Part shown: positions 21,137-30,081 of the stretch, piece after piece
Numbering within the stretch: the stretch's first letter is position 1
Layout: every line of letters starts with the position of its first letter
Assembly: GCA_030949565.1 (NCBI GenBank)
Contig: JAUZSK010000051.1
Span: forward strand, 1-64,000
From: Enterobacterales bacterium
Lineage (GTDB): Bacteria; Pseudomonadota; Gammaproteobacteria; Enterobacterales; Kangiellaceae
Direction of reading: 5' to 3'
Length of the DNA stretch: 64,000 bases
Translations under genes and position numbers: made by a program
Notes under the pieces: generated by a model
Databases searched by the model: none
Told to the model about the DNA's origin: nothing
What the model saw: only the letters and a program-made list of their open reading frames with translations

Positions 21137-21733
21137 ATGCAAACTACAGCCTTTTACAGTCAGTCATCATTCCTGTATTCTAACGCAAGAATTAAGGGGA
21201 AAGCGGCTCTGGATATCTCCATCGAACAATTTTTAGCGCAAGTTGAGAAAAAAGCCTATCGAATGGCTGAAATCGCTACAAAAAATCAGGCTGATGCGCT
21301 GGATATTGTGCAGGAGGCCATGATCAAGTTGGTTGAGAAGTATTCTCACAAGCCTAGTGATGAGTGGAAGCCTTTGTTTTATCGTATATTGCAAAGTAAA
21401 ATCATGGATCACTTTCGTAGGCAGAAAATCTATAACAATCTATTTTTTTGGAAAAAAACCACTCCCAGTGATGGTCCAGCCCCCGATTTGATCGACCTCG
21501 CTAGCGACCATATTGCCCCAGAACGCTCACTTGAAGCCAAACAAGCTATCAAAAGGGTCAACATTGCTCTTAAAAGCTTATCTCCGCGTCAACAGCAATG
21601 CTTTTTACTCCGAAACTGGGAAGGGCTTAGCATCAAGCAGACCGCAGCAGCAATGAATTGCGCTGAAGGCAGTGTCAAAACCCATTATTCTCGGGCTAAA
21701 CAAGCCCTTGAGGAGCTACTTGCTAATGACTGA
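21137..21733 (+). CDS. Sigma-70 family (ECF-type) RNA polymerase sigma factor
   Basis: A 198-residue alternative sigma factor. Region 2 is visible as AYRMAEIATKNQADALDIVQEAMIKLVEKY with the PLFYRILQSKIMDHFRRQK -10-binding helix. Region 4 is LSPRQQQCFLLRNWEGLSIKQTAAAMNCAEGSV with the HTH ending KTHYSRAKQAL. The N-terminal 25 residues look non-conserved and the ATG lacks a good ribosome site, so the true start may be later. Its stop overlaps the next ATG by 8 bases. The order sigma factor, small TM protein, small exported protein, DUF3106 suggests one regulatory operon. Confidence 0.88.
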   Translation: MQTTAFYSQSSFLYSNARIKGKAALDISIEQFLAQVEKKAYRMAEIATKNQADALDIVQEAMIKLVEKYSHKPSDEWKPLFYRILQSKIMDHFRRQKIYNNLFFWKKTTPSDGPAPDLIDLASDHIAPERSLEAKQAIKRVNIALKSLSPRQQQCFLLRNWEGLSIKQTAAAMNCAEGSVKTHYSRAKQALEELLAND

Positions 21734-22049
21734 TAAACAACCGTTAGAGACGCGAATAAATCAGAACCTCGATGCTAGCATTGAAAACCTTGATCCTACG
21801 ATTCGGCGCAGGCTTAACCAAGCGCGAATGAAAGCGCTAGAAGAGCAGCATAAACCGAAAATTAATTGGCGAATAACCTCTGCCGTAAGCTTTGCCATGA
21901 TACTCGCTTTAAGTTGGAATTTTATACCGCAAACATCAGTCGACGCAGAGCCTCTTTTAGCGGAAGTATTGCAAGAAGATTTAGAAATGCTGGATGATTT
22001 AGAGTTTATTGTTTGGATGAGCGAGGGTCAAGATGACGTATCGAACTGA
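21726..22049 (+). CDS. Small DUF3619-like membrane protein, putative anti-sigma
   Basis: 107 residues from ATG 21726, which overlaps the sigma-factor stop. The N-terminus resembles DUF3619 (LETRINQNLDASIENLDPTIRRRLNQARMKAL). One transmembrane segment follows (ITSAVSFAMILALSWNFI), then an acidic extracytoplasmic tail rich in Glu, Asp and Leu (EVLQEDLEMLDDLEFIVWMSEGQ). Single-TM topology and coupling to an ECF sigma gene suggest a regulator of that sigma factor, but no anti-sigma domain is recognisable. The family name is from pattern memory, so moderate confidence. Confidence 0.7.
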   Translation: MTDKQPLETRINQNLDASIENLDPTIRRRLNQARMKALEEQHKPKINWRITSAVSFAMILALSWNFIPQTSVDAEPLLAEVLQEDLEMLDDLEFIVWMSEGQDDVSN

Positions 22050-22329
22050 TCTTTTGCCTAGCATTATAATATTCACAGTGTTATCCATTTCAACAAAAGT
22101 GCCTGCCGCTGAAGTGGTTGAAGCTCAAGACGAAAGTTTCTTTTTATTTATTGCAGACATGTCAGCAGATGAAAAGTCTCTCGATCCCTTAGCCATGTTG
22201 GCATTTGAAGAACAAAGTAGAAATGATGATGCAACCGATGAAGAGGCAGCAGTCAACAGCAAGCAGAAGCTACCAACGGATGCCACCAATAAAATTGAAC
22301 CTAGTTTAATTGGAGAAGAACAACCATGA
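22033..22329 (+). CDS. Small acidic exported protein in the sigma operon
   Basis: 98 residues beginning MTYRTDLLPSIIIFTVLSIS, with likely signal-peptide cleavage after VPAA. The mature part is strongly acidic and low in complexity (DDATDEEAAVNSKQK). It overlaps the upstream gene by 17 bases and the downstream DUF3106 gene by 4 (ATGA), so all are translationally coupled. I do not recognise a family. Opposite charge to the very basic DUF3106 product encoded next suggests, as inference only, that the two could interact in the periplasm. Confidence 0.65.
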   Translation: MTYRTDLLPSIIIFTVLSISTKVPAAEVVEAQDESFFLFIADMSADEKSLDPLAMLAFEEQSRNDDATDEEAAVNSKQKLPTDATNKIEPSLIGEEQP

Positions 22330-22807
22330 GATATTTTATTTTTACGCTTTTAATTTGTACCACGTCATTTTGTTTTGCCGATACAAAAGACTCAATTCGT
22401 TGGAATGATCTATCTCAAAAAAACCAAAAATTGCTAAAACAATTTAAACATCAATGGAAAGACCTGTCTCAAGCAAAAAAACAAAAACTAGTAAAAGGCG
22501 CTAACCGTTGGTCAAAACTCTCTCCACAGCAGAAAAAAATTGCTCGTAATCGTTTTAAGCAATGGAAGAACTTATCGCCTGAAAAGAAACAACGTCTGCA
22601 AAAACGTTTTCAGAGGTTTCAGTCTTTATCACCTGAAAAAAAACGTCATATAAGAAAAACTTATGCTGTTTTTAAACGCTTATCACCTGAAAAACGAAAG
22701 CTACTAAAGAGAAATTTAGAAAATTATCGCCACAAAAAAAACGTCAACTACTGAAAAAAATTGAGACAAAGAAAAAGGTTGAAAAAACGACATTAGATAG
22801 TGGTTAA
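22326..22807 (+). CDS. DUF3106 exported protein with 18-residue repeats, frame broken near 22712
   Basis: A signal peptide (MRYFIFTLLICTTSFCFA) is followed by tandem 18-residue units of pattern W-K-x-L-S-P-E-K-K-x-x-L-x-x-R-F-x-x. Examples are WSKLSPQQKKIARNRFKQ and WKNLSPEKKQRLQKRFQR. The annotated frame stops at 22754 after NYRHKKNVNY. A neighbouring frame instead gives KLSPQKKRQLLKKIETKKK, a seventh repeat unit, and runs to TAA 22805-22807. Two extra A residues, or one missing base, near 22712 would join them. The protein is very basic. DUF3106 has no assigned function, but its link to a sigma factor and a small TM protein recurs in proteobacteria. Confidence 0.8.
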
Positions 22808-22830
22808 TTTATTTTCACAAATTTAAGCAT

Positions 22831-22856
22831 AAAACGAACGAACGTTCGTTTTATTT
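22831..22856. terminator. Bidirectional terminator
   Basis: AAAACGAA and TTCGTTTT form an 8-bp stem around CGAACG, with an A-rich left flank and TTTTATTTTATT on the right. It lies between the convergent DUF3106 and outer-membrane protein genes. Confidence 0.75.
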
Positions 22857-22932
22857 TATTACTAAATCACGCATCTTGTATGATAACGGATATATAACAG
22901 TATTTAGACAAAATAAATAGATTATAATAATC

Positions 22933-23868
22933 TTAGAAAGAAAAGCCGACCACCGCCTCGATAAAATCAAAATCACTAGCGGTTGCTACATCTTTTGCGT
23001 AACTGAAATTAAAGCTAAAACCTGAGTCAAAAAGAAACTGCCAACCCATCTCCCAGCGCCCCGAATCAGGCGTCCGAAAAGCTTGTGAATAACGGCTTCC
23101 GGCTTCATCAAGGCTAATATTACGTTGCTCATTAGATAGCGTTACCGATAAATCACCGGATAATTGTAGTTCCGAGTTCCAACTAAGGATCAAATAAGGA
23201 CCCCATATCACGGAGCTTTCAACCTGCCAATAATTCAAACTAAAATCGACGAACCCTGTCCACGATTGTTGCTTAAAATAGGCATCAACTTCAATCGGAG
23301 TCGATAGCTCGACCTGATCAATTAAATGAACATCGAGGGCAGCAAACTGTGTGCCCACTGACCAATCTAAGGTCCATAAACTATTGGAAAACTCATCATT
23401 AAATTCAAGCGTTTTGCCGACAGAAAAATTAAATAATTGATCATTTCTGGTCAACTTCTCCTTGATCTCTGGCAGAAAAAAAAGCGATTCATCCTGTGTC
23501 CGAAGCTTGGCAAAACTCACGCTCCAATCAATGTCATCGTCAAACCAAACCAGTGAAGCTTGCCAAGTATGAGAACGACTTGAAGCCTTATTATAAAAGC
23601 TATTCACTCGTAAAAAACCACTAAACCACTGACCATCACCCTTCACTTTCTCAAAACTCACCGAGGCTAGCCAGTCTTCACCGATTTGTCGGCTGTAATC
23701 CAATCGACGGCTTAATGGCCGAATAACACTAGCCACGCCGCTAGACTCAGGATCAAAATAATTACTCTTTGACTCACCCACCGCATAGGAAAAACTATTA
23801 AGCGTTTCGCCTCTCAAACTAATCGAAAAAATTAATAAACAAAACAGACTAGTCAACGGCTTGTACAT
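22933..23868 (-). CDS. Putative outer-membrane beta-barrel protein
   Basis: 311 residues with a signal peptide (MYKPLTSLFCLLIFSISLRGE). Alternating aromatic/polar strands recur throughout (WLASVSFEKVKGDGQWFSGF, WTGFVDFSLNYWQVESSVIW, FSFNFSYAKDV). The C-terminus is VVGFSF, with the terminal Phe recognised by the BAM assembly machinery. I do not recognise the family. It starts 5 bp downstream of the GST-gene stop on the same strand, suggesting cotranscription, although no functional link is obvious. Confidence 0.7.
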   Translation of the reverse strand: MYKPLTSLFCLLIFSISLRGETLNSFSYAVGESKSNYFDPESSGVASVIRPLSRRLDYSRQIGEDWLASVSFEKVKGDGQWFSGFLRVNSFYNKASSRSHTWQASLVWFDDDIDWSVSFAKLRTQDESLFFLPEIKEKLTRNDQLFNFSVGKTLEFNDEFSNSLWTLDWSVGTQFAALDVHLIDQVELSTPIEVDAYFKQQSWTGFVDFSLNYWQVESSVIWGPYLILSWNSELQLSGDLSVTLSNEQRNISLDEAGSRYSQAFRTPDSGRWEMGWQFLFDSGFSFNFSYAKDVATASDFDFIEAVVGFSF

Positions 23869-23873
23869 TACAA

Positions 23874-24491
23874 TTACTCAATCACACTGAGTGATTTTTT
23901 ACAGGCCGTTCGATAATACATTTTATTTTTGTAGGTCAGTAGTTTTTCAGGCACTGTAAATTTAAAACTTTCCGCCCAATTGAGTGTATGAGCTAGCAAC
24001 ACATCAGCCATGGTAAACTCATCTCCCACCAAATAATCCTCTCCATCAAAAAAGGTTTGTAGCGCTTTGATCGCTTTATTAAATTCCCAATCAGCTGTTG
24101 GTAAAATATCTGGTACCCGACGCTCTTCGGGTAATGCAAAACGATGTTTACCATTGGTCCAAAGCCCCTGCTCAAGCTCAGTTAAAATAAAATAACAGGC
24201 TTCATCATATTTGGCGCGGAGTTTTAAATCATTAGAAGGAATCAAATGTAAATTGGAACTGCTGGACGCAATATAATTTAAAATGGCGCCGCTTTCTGTT
24301 AATACCAATTCCTCATCGACCAAGGTGGGTACTTTGCCCTGAGGATTTAATGCGCGATAAGCATCACTTTGTGCGCCGTTATTTTTGTTGCTAGCAAATT
24401 CAACCGCTACATACTCATATTCAATACCAGCTTCTTCCAAAGCCCATAGCGCTCGAAAAGAGCGAGACTTTCCCATACCATATAATTCCAT
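23874..24491 (-). CDS. Glutathione S-transferase family protein
   Basis: 205 residues from ATG 24491; a TTG two codons earlier is less likely. The thioredoxin-fold N-terminal domain reads MELYGMGKSRSFRALWALEEAGIEYEYV. It continues through the cis-Pro region NPQGKVPTLVDEELVLTESGAILNYIA, where ES binds glutathione. A helical C-terminal domain with DYLVGDEFTMADVLLAHTL follows. Substrate is unknown. It leads the two-gene minus-strand unit with the barrel protein. Confidence 0.9.
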   Translation of the reverse strand: MELYGMGKSRSFRALWALEEAGIEYEYVAVEFASNKNNGAQSDAYRALNPQGKVPTLVDEELVLTESGAILNYIASSSSNLHLIPSNDLKLRAKYDEACYFILTELEQGLWTNGKHRFALPEERRVPDILPTADWEFNKAIKALQTFFDGEDYLVGDEFTMADVLLAHTLNWAESFKFTVPEKLLTYKNKMYYRTACKKSLSVIE

Positions 24492-24644
24492 AATCAACCC
24501 CAGTAATTTGTACTAATTGGCAACAGTTTATTTCAATTGGGTAGCAAAAGCGATAAGATCAGGCTAATTTTAATTATCAAGCAACTAATTCGCCGTTAGT
24601 ATTGGCACATTACCCTTATATTCCTCTATTTGAGCAGCTAATCC

Positions 24645-25253
24645 ATGTCTAATAAAGCACCAATCATTATTGCTAGCGGCAATAACAAGAAATTAACGGA
24701 ATTTGGACAGATACTTGCCTCACAAGCCATTGAGCTGCTACCCCAATCTAATTTTAAGATCCCTGAAGCAATTGAAGATGGCCTCACTTTTGTCGAAAAT
24801 GCGCTTATCAAAGCGCGTCATGCCAGCCAATTAACCCAAATGCCAGCCATAGCAGACGACTCAGGGATTGAGGTAGACTATTTAAAGGGTAATCCCGGCA
24901 TCTACTCGGCTCGATTTGCCGCTGACGATGCAACGGATCAGCAAAATCTTGAGAAACTGTTAAATGACCTCGAGCCAGTCAGTCGTGAAAAACGAACCGC
25001 GCGCTATCAATGTGTCATTGTCTATCTTCGACACTGGCAAGATCCAACACCCATTATTTGCCAAGCTAGTTGGCAAGGGCTCATTTTAACAAAACCAGTT
25101 GGTGATGGCGGCTTTGGTTATGATCCCATTTTTTATTGCCCTCAAGCAAAAAAATCAGCCGCTCAAATGAGTGCACAAGAAAAACACGCCCTTAGTCATC
25201 GTGGTAAAGCACTACGCCTGTTTGCTAAAGCTTTTAACGAGCAATCACGATGA
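24645..25253 (+). CDS. rdgB: XTP/dITP diphosphatase (RdgB/HAM1)
   Basis: RdgB removes non-canonical purine triphosphates (XTP, dITP) from the nucleotide pool. The 202-residue protein shows SGNNKKLTEFGQIL, the FVENALIKARHAS helix, ADDSGIEVDYLKGNPGIYSARFA with the metal-binding DD, and the base-binding GDGGFGYDPIFY. The stop overlaps the hemW start (ATGA), as in the conserved rdgB-hemW pair. Confidence 0.95.
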   Translation: MSNKAPIIIASGNNKKLTEFGQILASQAIELLPQSNFKIPEAIEDGLTFVENALIKARHASQLTQMPAIADDSGIEVDYLKGNPGIYSARFAADDATDQQNLEKLLNDLEPVSREKRTARYQCVIVYLRHWQDPTPIICQASWQGLILTKPVGDGGFGYDPIFYCPQAKKSAAQMSAQEKHALSHRGKALRLFAKAFNEQSR

Positions 25254-26454
25254 TCATTAGTTATCTACCGCCACTATCTCTCTACATTCACTTTCCATGG
25301 TGTGTAAAAAAATGTCCCTATTGCGACTTTAATTCCCATAGCGTTAAACAAAAGATCCCTGAATCAGCCTATATTGACGCACTATTATTAGATCTAGAAC
25401 AGCAATTACCCAGCGTTTGGGGACGCTCCATCAGCAGTATCTTTATTGGTGGTGGTACGCCCAGTTTAATGACCGCCGAAGGCTTAGATAGACTCCTTTG
25501 TGGGGTCCGAGCGCGCATGCCTTTTTTAGCCGACACCGAAGTGACCATGGAGGCCAACCCAGGCACTTTTGAAGCTGAGAAATTTGTCGATTTTTATGCA
25601 GCCGGTATTAACCGGCTGTCAATTGGAGTACAGAGTTTTAGCGATACCATGCTTAGAAAACTGGGTAGAATTCATTCTGCTGAGGAAGCCATAAAAGCCT
25701 TTCATATTGCCCGCGATGCTGGTTTTAACAATATTAATATCGATCTTATGTACGGCCTTCCAGGACAAAGTATCGAGCAGGCTCTGCAAGATTTATCCAG
25801 CGCCATCAAACTTTCACCGGAACATTTATCCTGGTATCAATTAACCCTAGAACCGAACACGCTATTTGCCAGTCAGCCGCCTAAACAAATGCCAGTAGAA
25901 GATAGTTTAATTGATTTTAGCGACAGCGGTATCGCCCATCTAGCTGAAAATGATTATCAACGCTATGAAATTTCGGCCTTTAGTAAAAACGCAAAAAAAT
26001 CAATGCTGGCATAATATTAACTATTGGCAGTTTGGTGACTATTTGGCTATTGGAGCTGGCGCTCATGGAAAAATCACTCGCGCCGATATCCAGCAAATTA
26101 GACGTACAACTCATAACAAAAATCCGAAAGATTATTTAATCAAAAATGGCAATTTCGCAAGCGAAAAAAACAATTAGCCCGTCTGAGCTACCACTGGAGT
26201 TTATGATGAATGCGATGCGACTGAAACAAGGTATCGAAGTACAACAATTTAGCCAAACCACCGGTCTCAGCTATGCTACCATCAAGCCACAGATCGAACA
26301 GCTAATAGAAATGGAATTATTAAGTTTGCAACAACAGCGTTTAAAACCGACCGATAAGGGCTTTGACTATTTAAATGAGATCCTAATTGCTTTTATGCCA
26401 GAAAATTTTTCACATTTAGAGCAAACCCAAAACATTAAAATTAAACAGCTTTAA
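25250..26454 (+). CDS. hemW: Radical SAM heme chaperone HemW, two frame breaks
   Basis: HemW is a radical-SAM-fold heme-trafficking protein, formerly taken for an oxygen-independent coproporphyrinogen oxidase. The cluster motif is HFPWCVKKCPYCDF (CxxxCxxC), followed by GGGTPSLM and the C-terminal HemN-like domain. Frame is lost in an A7 run (25993-25999) after AFSKNAK, continues as NQCWHNINYWQFGDYLAIGAGAHGK, and is lost again in an A5 run (26142-26146) before MAISQAKKTISPSELPLEFMMNAMRL. Removing one A from each gives an uninterrupted protein of 400 residues. Both lesions are one-base excesses in homopolymers. Confidence 0.92.
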
Positions 26455-26825
26455 TCCGACCCGTCAAGCGGCTGCCACAACTCAATCGGATTTCCCTCTG
26501 GATCATTTAATCGGGCAAATTTACCATAGGAATAATCGTCTGTATTTTTTGTCACTTTAATGCCGACTGCTTCAAGTTGCAAAACCATCGCATCAAGATC
26601 AGCAACCCGGAAATTAATCATCCACATTTTTTTTGCATCACCAAAATAATCACTGTCCGCAGCAAAAGGCGCAAATGCTGTGGTTCCAGCCTCTTGTTTC
26701 CAAGGCGTTTGATCGGCACCGGTAGGTATTAAATTTATACCTAAATTATCACGATACCATTTAGCCAGTTTCTTCGGATCATTTGATCTAAAAAATAGCC
26801 CACCAATAGCTAATACCTTTTCCAT
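26451..26825 (-). CDS. VOC superfamily (glyoxalase/bleomycin-resistance fold) protein
   Basis: A 124-residue protein with one vicinal-oxygen-chelate domain: GLFFRSNDPKKLAKWYRDNLG at the start, a central MWMINFRVADLDAMVLQL and the metal-site end ARLNDPEGNPIELWQP. Substrate unknown; such small VOC proteins include antibiotic-binding and lactoylglutathione-lyase-like members. A strong AGGAG site precedes ATG 26825. It is convergent with hemW and their stop codons overlap. Confidence 0.88.
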   Translation of the reverse strand: MEKVLAIGGLFFRSNDPKKLAKWYRDNLGINLIPTGADQTPWKQEAGTTAFAPFAADSDYFGDAKKMWMINFRVADLDAMVLQLEAVGIKVTKNTDDYSYGKFARLNDPEGNPIELWQPLDGSD

Positions 26826-27322
26826 TTTTTTCTCCTAGTGAATAACAATCTTTATCCTATTTTTATCGTTAAAATAAACCTACTCTAAGTTCAAAACAGT
26901 TCAAATCAACATGGCAACAAGGAAGTCAAGGGCTTTAAATAGCCATTAAACAATGGTTAAGCATACAGCAAAAGTCTACTTCAAGCATACTGACAAGCCT
27001 GAAAATCCCGCCGCTACCAAAGCTATATTCGACATACGAAGCCCTCGATTCACTCAATCGGCCGAGTTTAAAGCTTCCTATCGAGCTATTTTCTATCACT
27101 TGATTGCTCTGTAGAGTCTATAATTAGCGCCATGTTGCGTTTTACGCAACAATAGATGCTTATTATTTCATTTTACACAACAATTAAGCCTTCAATCGCT
27201 CAAACGCGCCTTTTAGCAGCAAAATCAACCGCCTGCATTTTTGTTTAAACTTAAAAGCAGCTTGAAATGACTTTGTCATCTATTCGGGTTATAGTCCAAT
27301 AAAACAATAGAAGGCTCAATTG
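26826..27322. other. Long intergenic region upstream of glpT
   Basis: About 497 bases between the VOC gene and glpT. No coding remnant was recognised. It holds the inverted repeat and its partial direct copy described separately, and the glpT ribosome site AGAAGG about 10 bases before ATG 27323. No confident -10/-35 pair was found. Confidence 0.5.
27133..27184. promoter_or_regulatory. Putative operator repeats upstream of glpTQ
   Basis: TGTTGCG (27133-27139) and CGCAACA (27145-27151) form a 7-bp inverted repeat around TTTTA. A near copy of its right half, TTTTACACAACAAT, starts at 27171, 31 bp after TTTTACGCAACAAT at 27140, about three helical turns. This looks like a repressor or activator site array, but the cognate regulator is unknown. 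Confidence 0.45.
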
Positions 27323-28663
27323 ATGTTAAATTGGTTTAAACCCGCACCTCACCAACCCTTGCTGGCATCCGATCGGCAAACACCTGTTTATCGTAAGCTC
27401 CGCTTACAGGTGTTTATCGGAATATTTATTGGCTATGCTGGCTATTACTTGGTGCGCAAAAACTTTTCTCTCGCCATGCCTTTTTTAATCGACGAGCAGG
27501 GGTATTCTAAAGGCGAACTAGGTATTGCGCTATCTGCTGTATCCATCGCCTATGGTTTAAGCAAATTTTTGATGGGCAATATTTCCGACCGAAGCAATGC
27601 CAAATATTTTCTCCCCACAGGGCTAGTCATCTCAGCCTTAATGATCTTTTCTTTTGGTTATTTTTCTTGGGCTACTGCCAGCGTTTGGACGATGTTTACG
27701 CTGATGTTTATTAATGGTTGGGCACAGGGAATGGGATGGCCGGCTTGTGGACGAATTATGGTGCATTGGTTTTCGGGCAATGAACGCGGCAAAACGGTGT
27801 CCTTTTGGAACATTGCACACAATGTCGGCGGCGGATTAATGAGCGCTATATTCATCTGGGGTATGGCATGGTTTAATGATTGGCACTCGGCATTTATGTT
27901 GCAAGCGGCTAGCGCCTTAGCCGTTGCAATCATCATATTTTACCTGTTAAAGGACACACCCCAGTCTTGTGGTTTATCGCCAATAGAAGACTACCGTGAT
28001 GATTATCCAGCGGACTATGATAGCTCTCACGAAAAAGAATTTAGTGGCAAAGAAATTTTCTTCAACTATGTATTAAACAACAAACTGCTTTGGTTTATCG
28101 CCATCGCCAATGCTTTCGTTTATTTAATTCGTTACGGCGTTTTAGATTGGGCGCCGCTTTATTTATCTGAAGTTAAAGATTTCACCTTTGATAAAAGCTC
28201 ATGGGCCTATGCTTTTTATGAATGGGCAGGAATTCCCGGTACGCTGCTTTGTGGTTGGATCAGTGACAAGTGGTTTAACGGCCGACGCTCTCCGGCGGCT
28301 ATTTTATATATGGTGCTGGTTTTATTTGCCACTCTCGTCTATTGGCTTAATCCGGTGGGAAATCCATCGGTTGATATCGCTGCTTTAATGTGCATCGGTT
28401 TTTTAATCTATGGTCCGGTGATGCTCATTGGGCTATACGCGCTAGAGTTAGTACCAAAAAAAGCCGCTGGAACAGCCGCCGGATTAACCGGCCTATTTGG
28501 CTACCTCGGCGGCGCTGTCATTGCCAATATCGCATTAGGTTTCACTTTAGATGCCTTTGGTTGGGATGGTGGATTTTACCTGCTTATTGCGGGATGTTTA
28601 ATTGCGATCTTTTTTATCGGGCTAACCATGAAGCATGAAGTAGCCCATGTCCAAAGCCATTAA
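27323..28663 (+). CDS. glpT: Glycerol-3-phosphate:phosphate antiporter GlpT
   Basis: GlpT is a twelve-helix major-facilitator transporter exchanging sn-glycerol-3-phosphate for inorganic phosphate at the inner membrane. It has 446 residues from ATG 27323 (E. coli 452). It begins [33 protein letters not shown], containing the substrate-binding Arg in LVRKNF. Typical segments [15 protein letters not shown] and [21 protein letters not shown] follow. glpQ starts 9 bp downstream, so import and substrate release are coupled. Confidence 0.95.
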   Translation: MLNWFKPAPHQPLLASDRQTPVYRKLRLQVFIGIFIGYAGYYLVRKNFSLAMPFLIDEQGYSKGELGIALSAVSIAYGLSKFLMGNISDRSNAKYFLPTGLVISALMIFSFGYFSWATASVWTMFTLMFINGWAQGMGWPACGRIMVHWFSGNERGKTVSFWNIAHNVGGGLMSAIFIWGMAWFNDWHSAFMLQAASALAVAIIIFYLLKDTPQSCGLSPIEDYRDDYPADYDSSHEKEFSGKEIFFNYVLNNKLLWFIAIANAFVYLIRYGVLDWAPLYLSEVKDFTFDKSSWAYAFYEWAGIPGTLLCGWISDKWFNGRRSPAAILYMVLVLFATLVYWLNPVGNPSVDIAALMCIGFLIYGPVMLIGLYALELVPKKAAGTAAGLTGLFGYLGGAVIANIALGFTLDAFGWDGGFYLLIAGCLIAIFFIGLTMKHEVAHVQSH

Positions 28664-28672
28664 GGAAAAATA

Positions 28673-29797
28673 ATGAAACTAGTAACCGCTTTGAAGAATG
28701 TTTTTGTCAGTCTATTATTATTAAATTCATGTTTAACCAATGCTAACCCATCCAAGGAGTCGCCCGTGAATGCCTCTTCCCATGAGAAAAAAATTGTTAT
28801 CGCCCATCGCGGCGCAAGTGGTTATCTACCGGAGCATTCTTTAGCCGCCAAGGCCATGGCTCATGCCATGGGAGCTGACTACATTGAACAGGATGTGGTG
28901 ATGACAAAAGATGATGTACTGGTGGTACTGCATGATCCCTATTTAGACAGAGTGACCAATGTGATGCAGATTTTCCCTAAGCGTTTTCGAAGTGTTTTTG
29001 GTGAAAATCGTTGGCTTGCCATTGATTTTACTTTGGCAGAAATTAAAACCCTTAAAATGACAGAAGGATTTGAATTAGATCAAAAAACAGGTCAAACGAA
29101 GGTCGATTATGAGTCACGTTTTCCCATGTTTAAGTCTAGTTTCAAAGTCTCGACTCTCGCCGAGGAAATTGAACTAATTCAGGGTATGAACCATAGTCGC
29201 AATAAAGATGTTGGGATCTATGTGGAAATTAAAGCGCCTTGGTTTCATCAAATGGAAGGCAAAGACATCAGTCGCGCCACCTTGGAAATGATTAAGCACT
29301 ATGGCTATAAAAATAAACAAGACAAGGTTTATCTACAATGTTTTGATCCCGATGAAACCAAGCGAATCCATGATCAGTTAATGCCTGAACTTAAAATTGA
29401 TCTTAAGTTGATTTTACTGATTGCAGAAACCGAATGGAATGAAACCATGCGAGTCAAAGATGGCAAGCTTGTTCCCTATTCCTATGATTGGTTATTTGAA
29501 CCAGGTGCGATGCAAAAAGTGGTGCAATACGCCAATGGTATTGGGCCTTGGAAACCCATGATTGTTTCAAAAGAATCAACTCAAAATAACCTAATTATCA
29601 TGCCTCTGTTTAAACGTGCAAAAGCTCAGGGTCTAGCGATCCATCCCTATACCTTCCGTAAAGAACCGCAGCGAATTCCTGCCTACGCTAAGGATTTTGA
29701 AGATCTGTTAGATATTTTTCTCTATCAGGTGGGTGTTGATGGTGTGTTTACCGACTTTCCGGATATTGCTGTTAATTTGATTAAGGAAAAGGGATAG
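28673..29797 (+). CDS. glpQ: Periplasmic glycerophosphodiester phosphodiesterase
   Basis: GlpQ hydrolyses glycerophosphodiesters from phospholipids to an alcohol and glycerol-3-phosphate, which GlpT imports. The 374-residue precursor has a hydrophobic N-terminus (VFVSLLLLNSCLTNANP) that could be a signal peptide or, less typically, a lipobox at LNSC. The GDPD core is clear: IAHRGASGYLPEHS with catalytic His, GADYIEQDVVMTKDDVLVVLHDPYLDRVTNV, and VYVEIKAP-type metal ligand region GIYVEIKAPWF. An AGGA ribosome site precedes the ATG. Confidence 0.94.
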   Translation: MKLVTALKNVFVSLLLLNSCLTNANPSKESPVNASSHEKKIVIAHRGASGYLPEHSLAAKAMAHAMGADYIEQDVVMTKDDVLVVLHDPYLDRVTNVMQIFPKRFRSVFGENRWLAIDFTLAEIKTLKMTEGFELDQKTGQTKVDYESRFPMFKSSFKVSTLAEEIELIQGMNHSRNKDVGIYVEIKAPWFHQMEGKDISRATLEMIKHYGYKNKQDKVYLQCFDPDETKRIHDQLMPELKIDLKLILLIAETEWNETMRVKDGKLVPYSYDWLFEPGAMQKVVQYANGIGPWKPMIVSKESTQNNLIIMPLFKRAKAQGLAIHPYTFRKEPQRIPAYAKDFEDLLDIFLYQVGVDGVFTDFPDIAVNLIKEKG

Positions 29798-30081
29798 TCT
29801 CAACTTAGATATTCAACAATATCCAATATCCTACAACAATCCGGGTCTTTTTCCTACAAGCATTTCAGAAATGGCTTACAAAGTGAATGGCTGATTGCTG
29901 TTATTATTGGCTTTATGGATTTTCTTCAAGGATGAAGCATGACAATCAAGCGCAGTGAATTAATTGATGATGAAAAGGAAGATACCTTTTGATTTCTGAC
30001 TGTCATTTATAATTTTCAACTTAACTGAAATAAAACACTAATACCTATGGACTTAGATCTGGCTCATATGTTTTAAATGTT

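Noticed and set aside
22400-22720. Possible CRISPR or DNA-level tandem array
   Set aside because: The repeats are at protein level (18 residues, diverged codons), not identical DNA repeats with unique spacers.
29940-29990. Short peptide MTIKRSELIDDEKEDTF
   Set aside because: Only 17 codons, no homologue recognised and no context; the 285-bp gap after glpQ otherwise holds nothing I can support.
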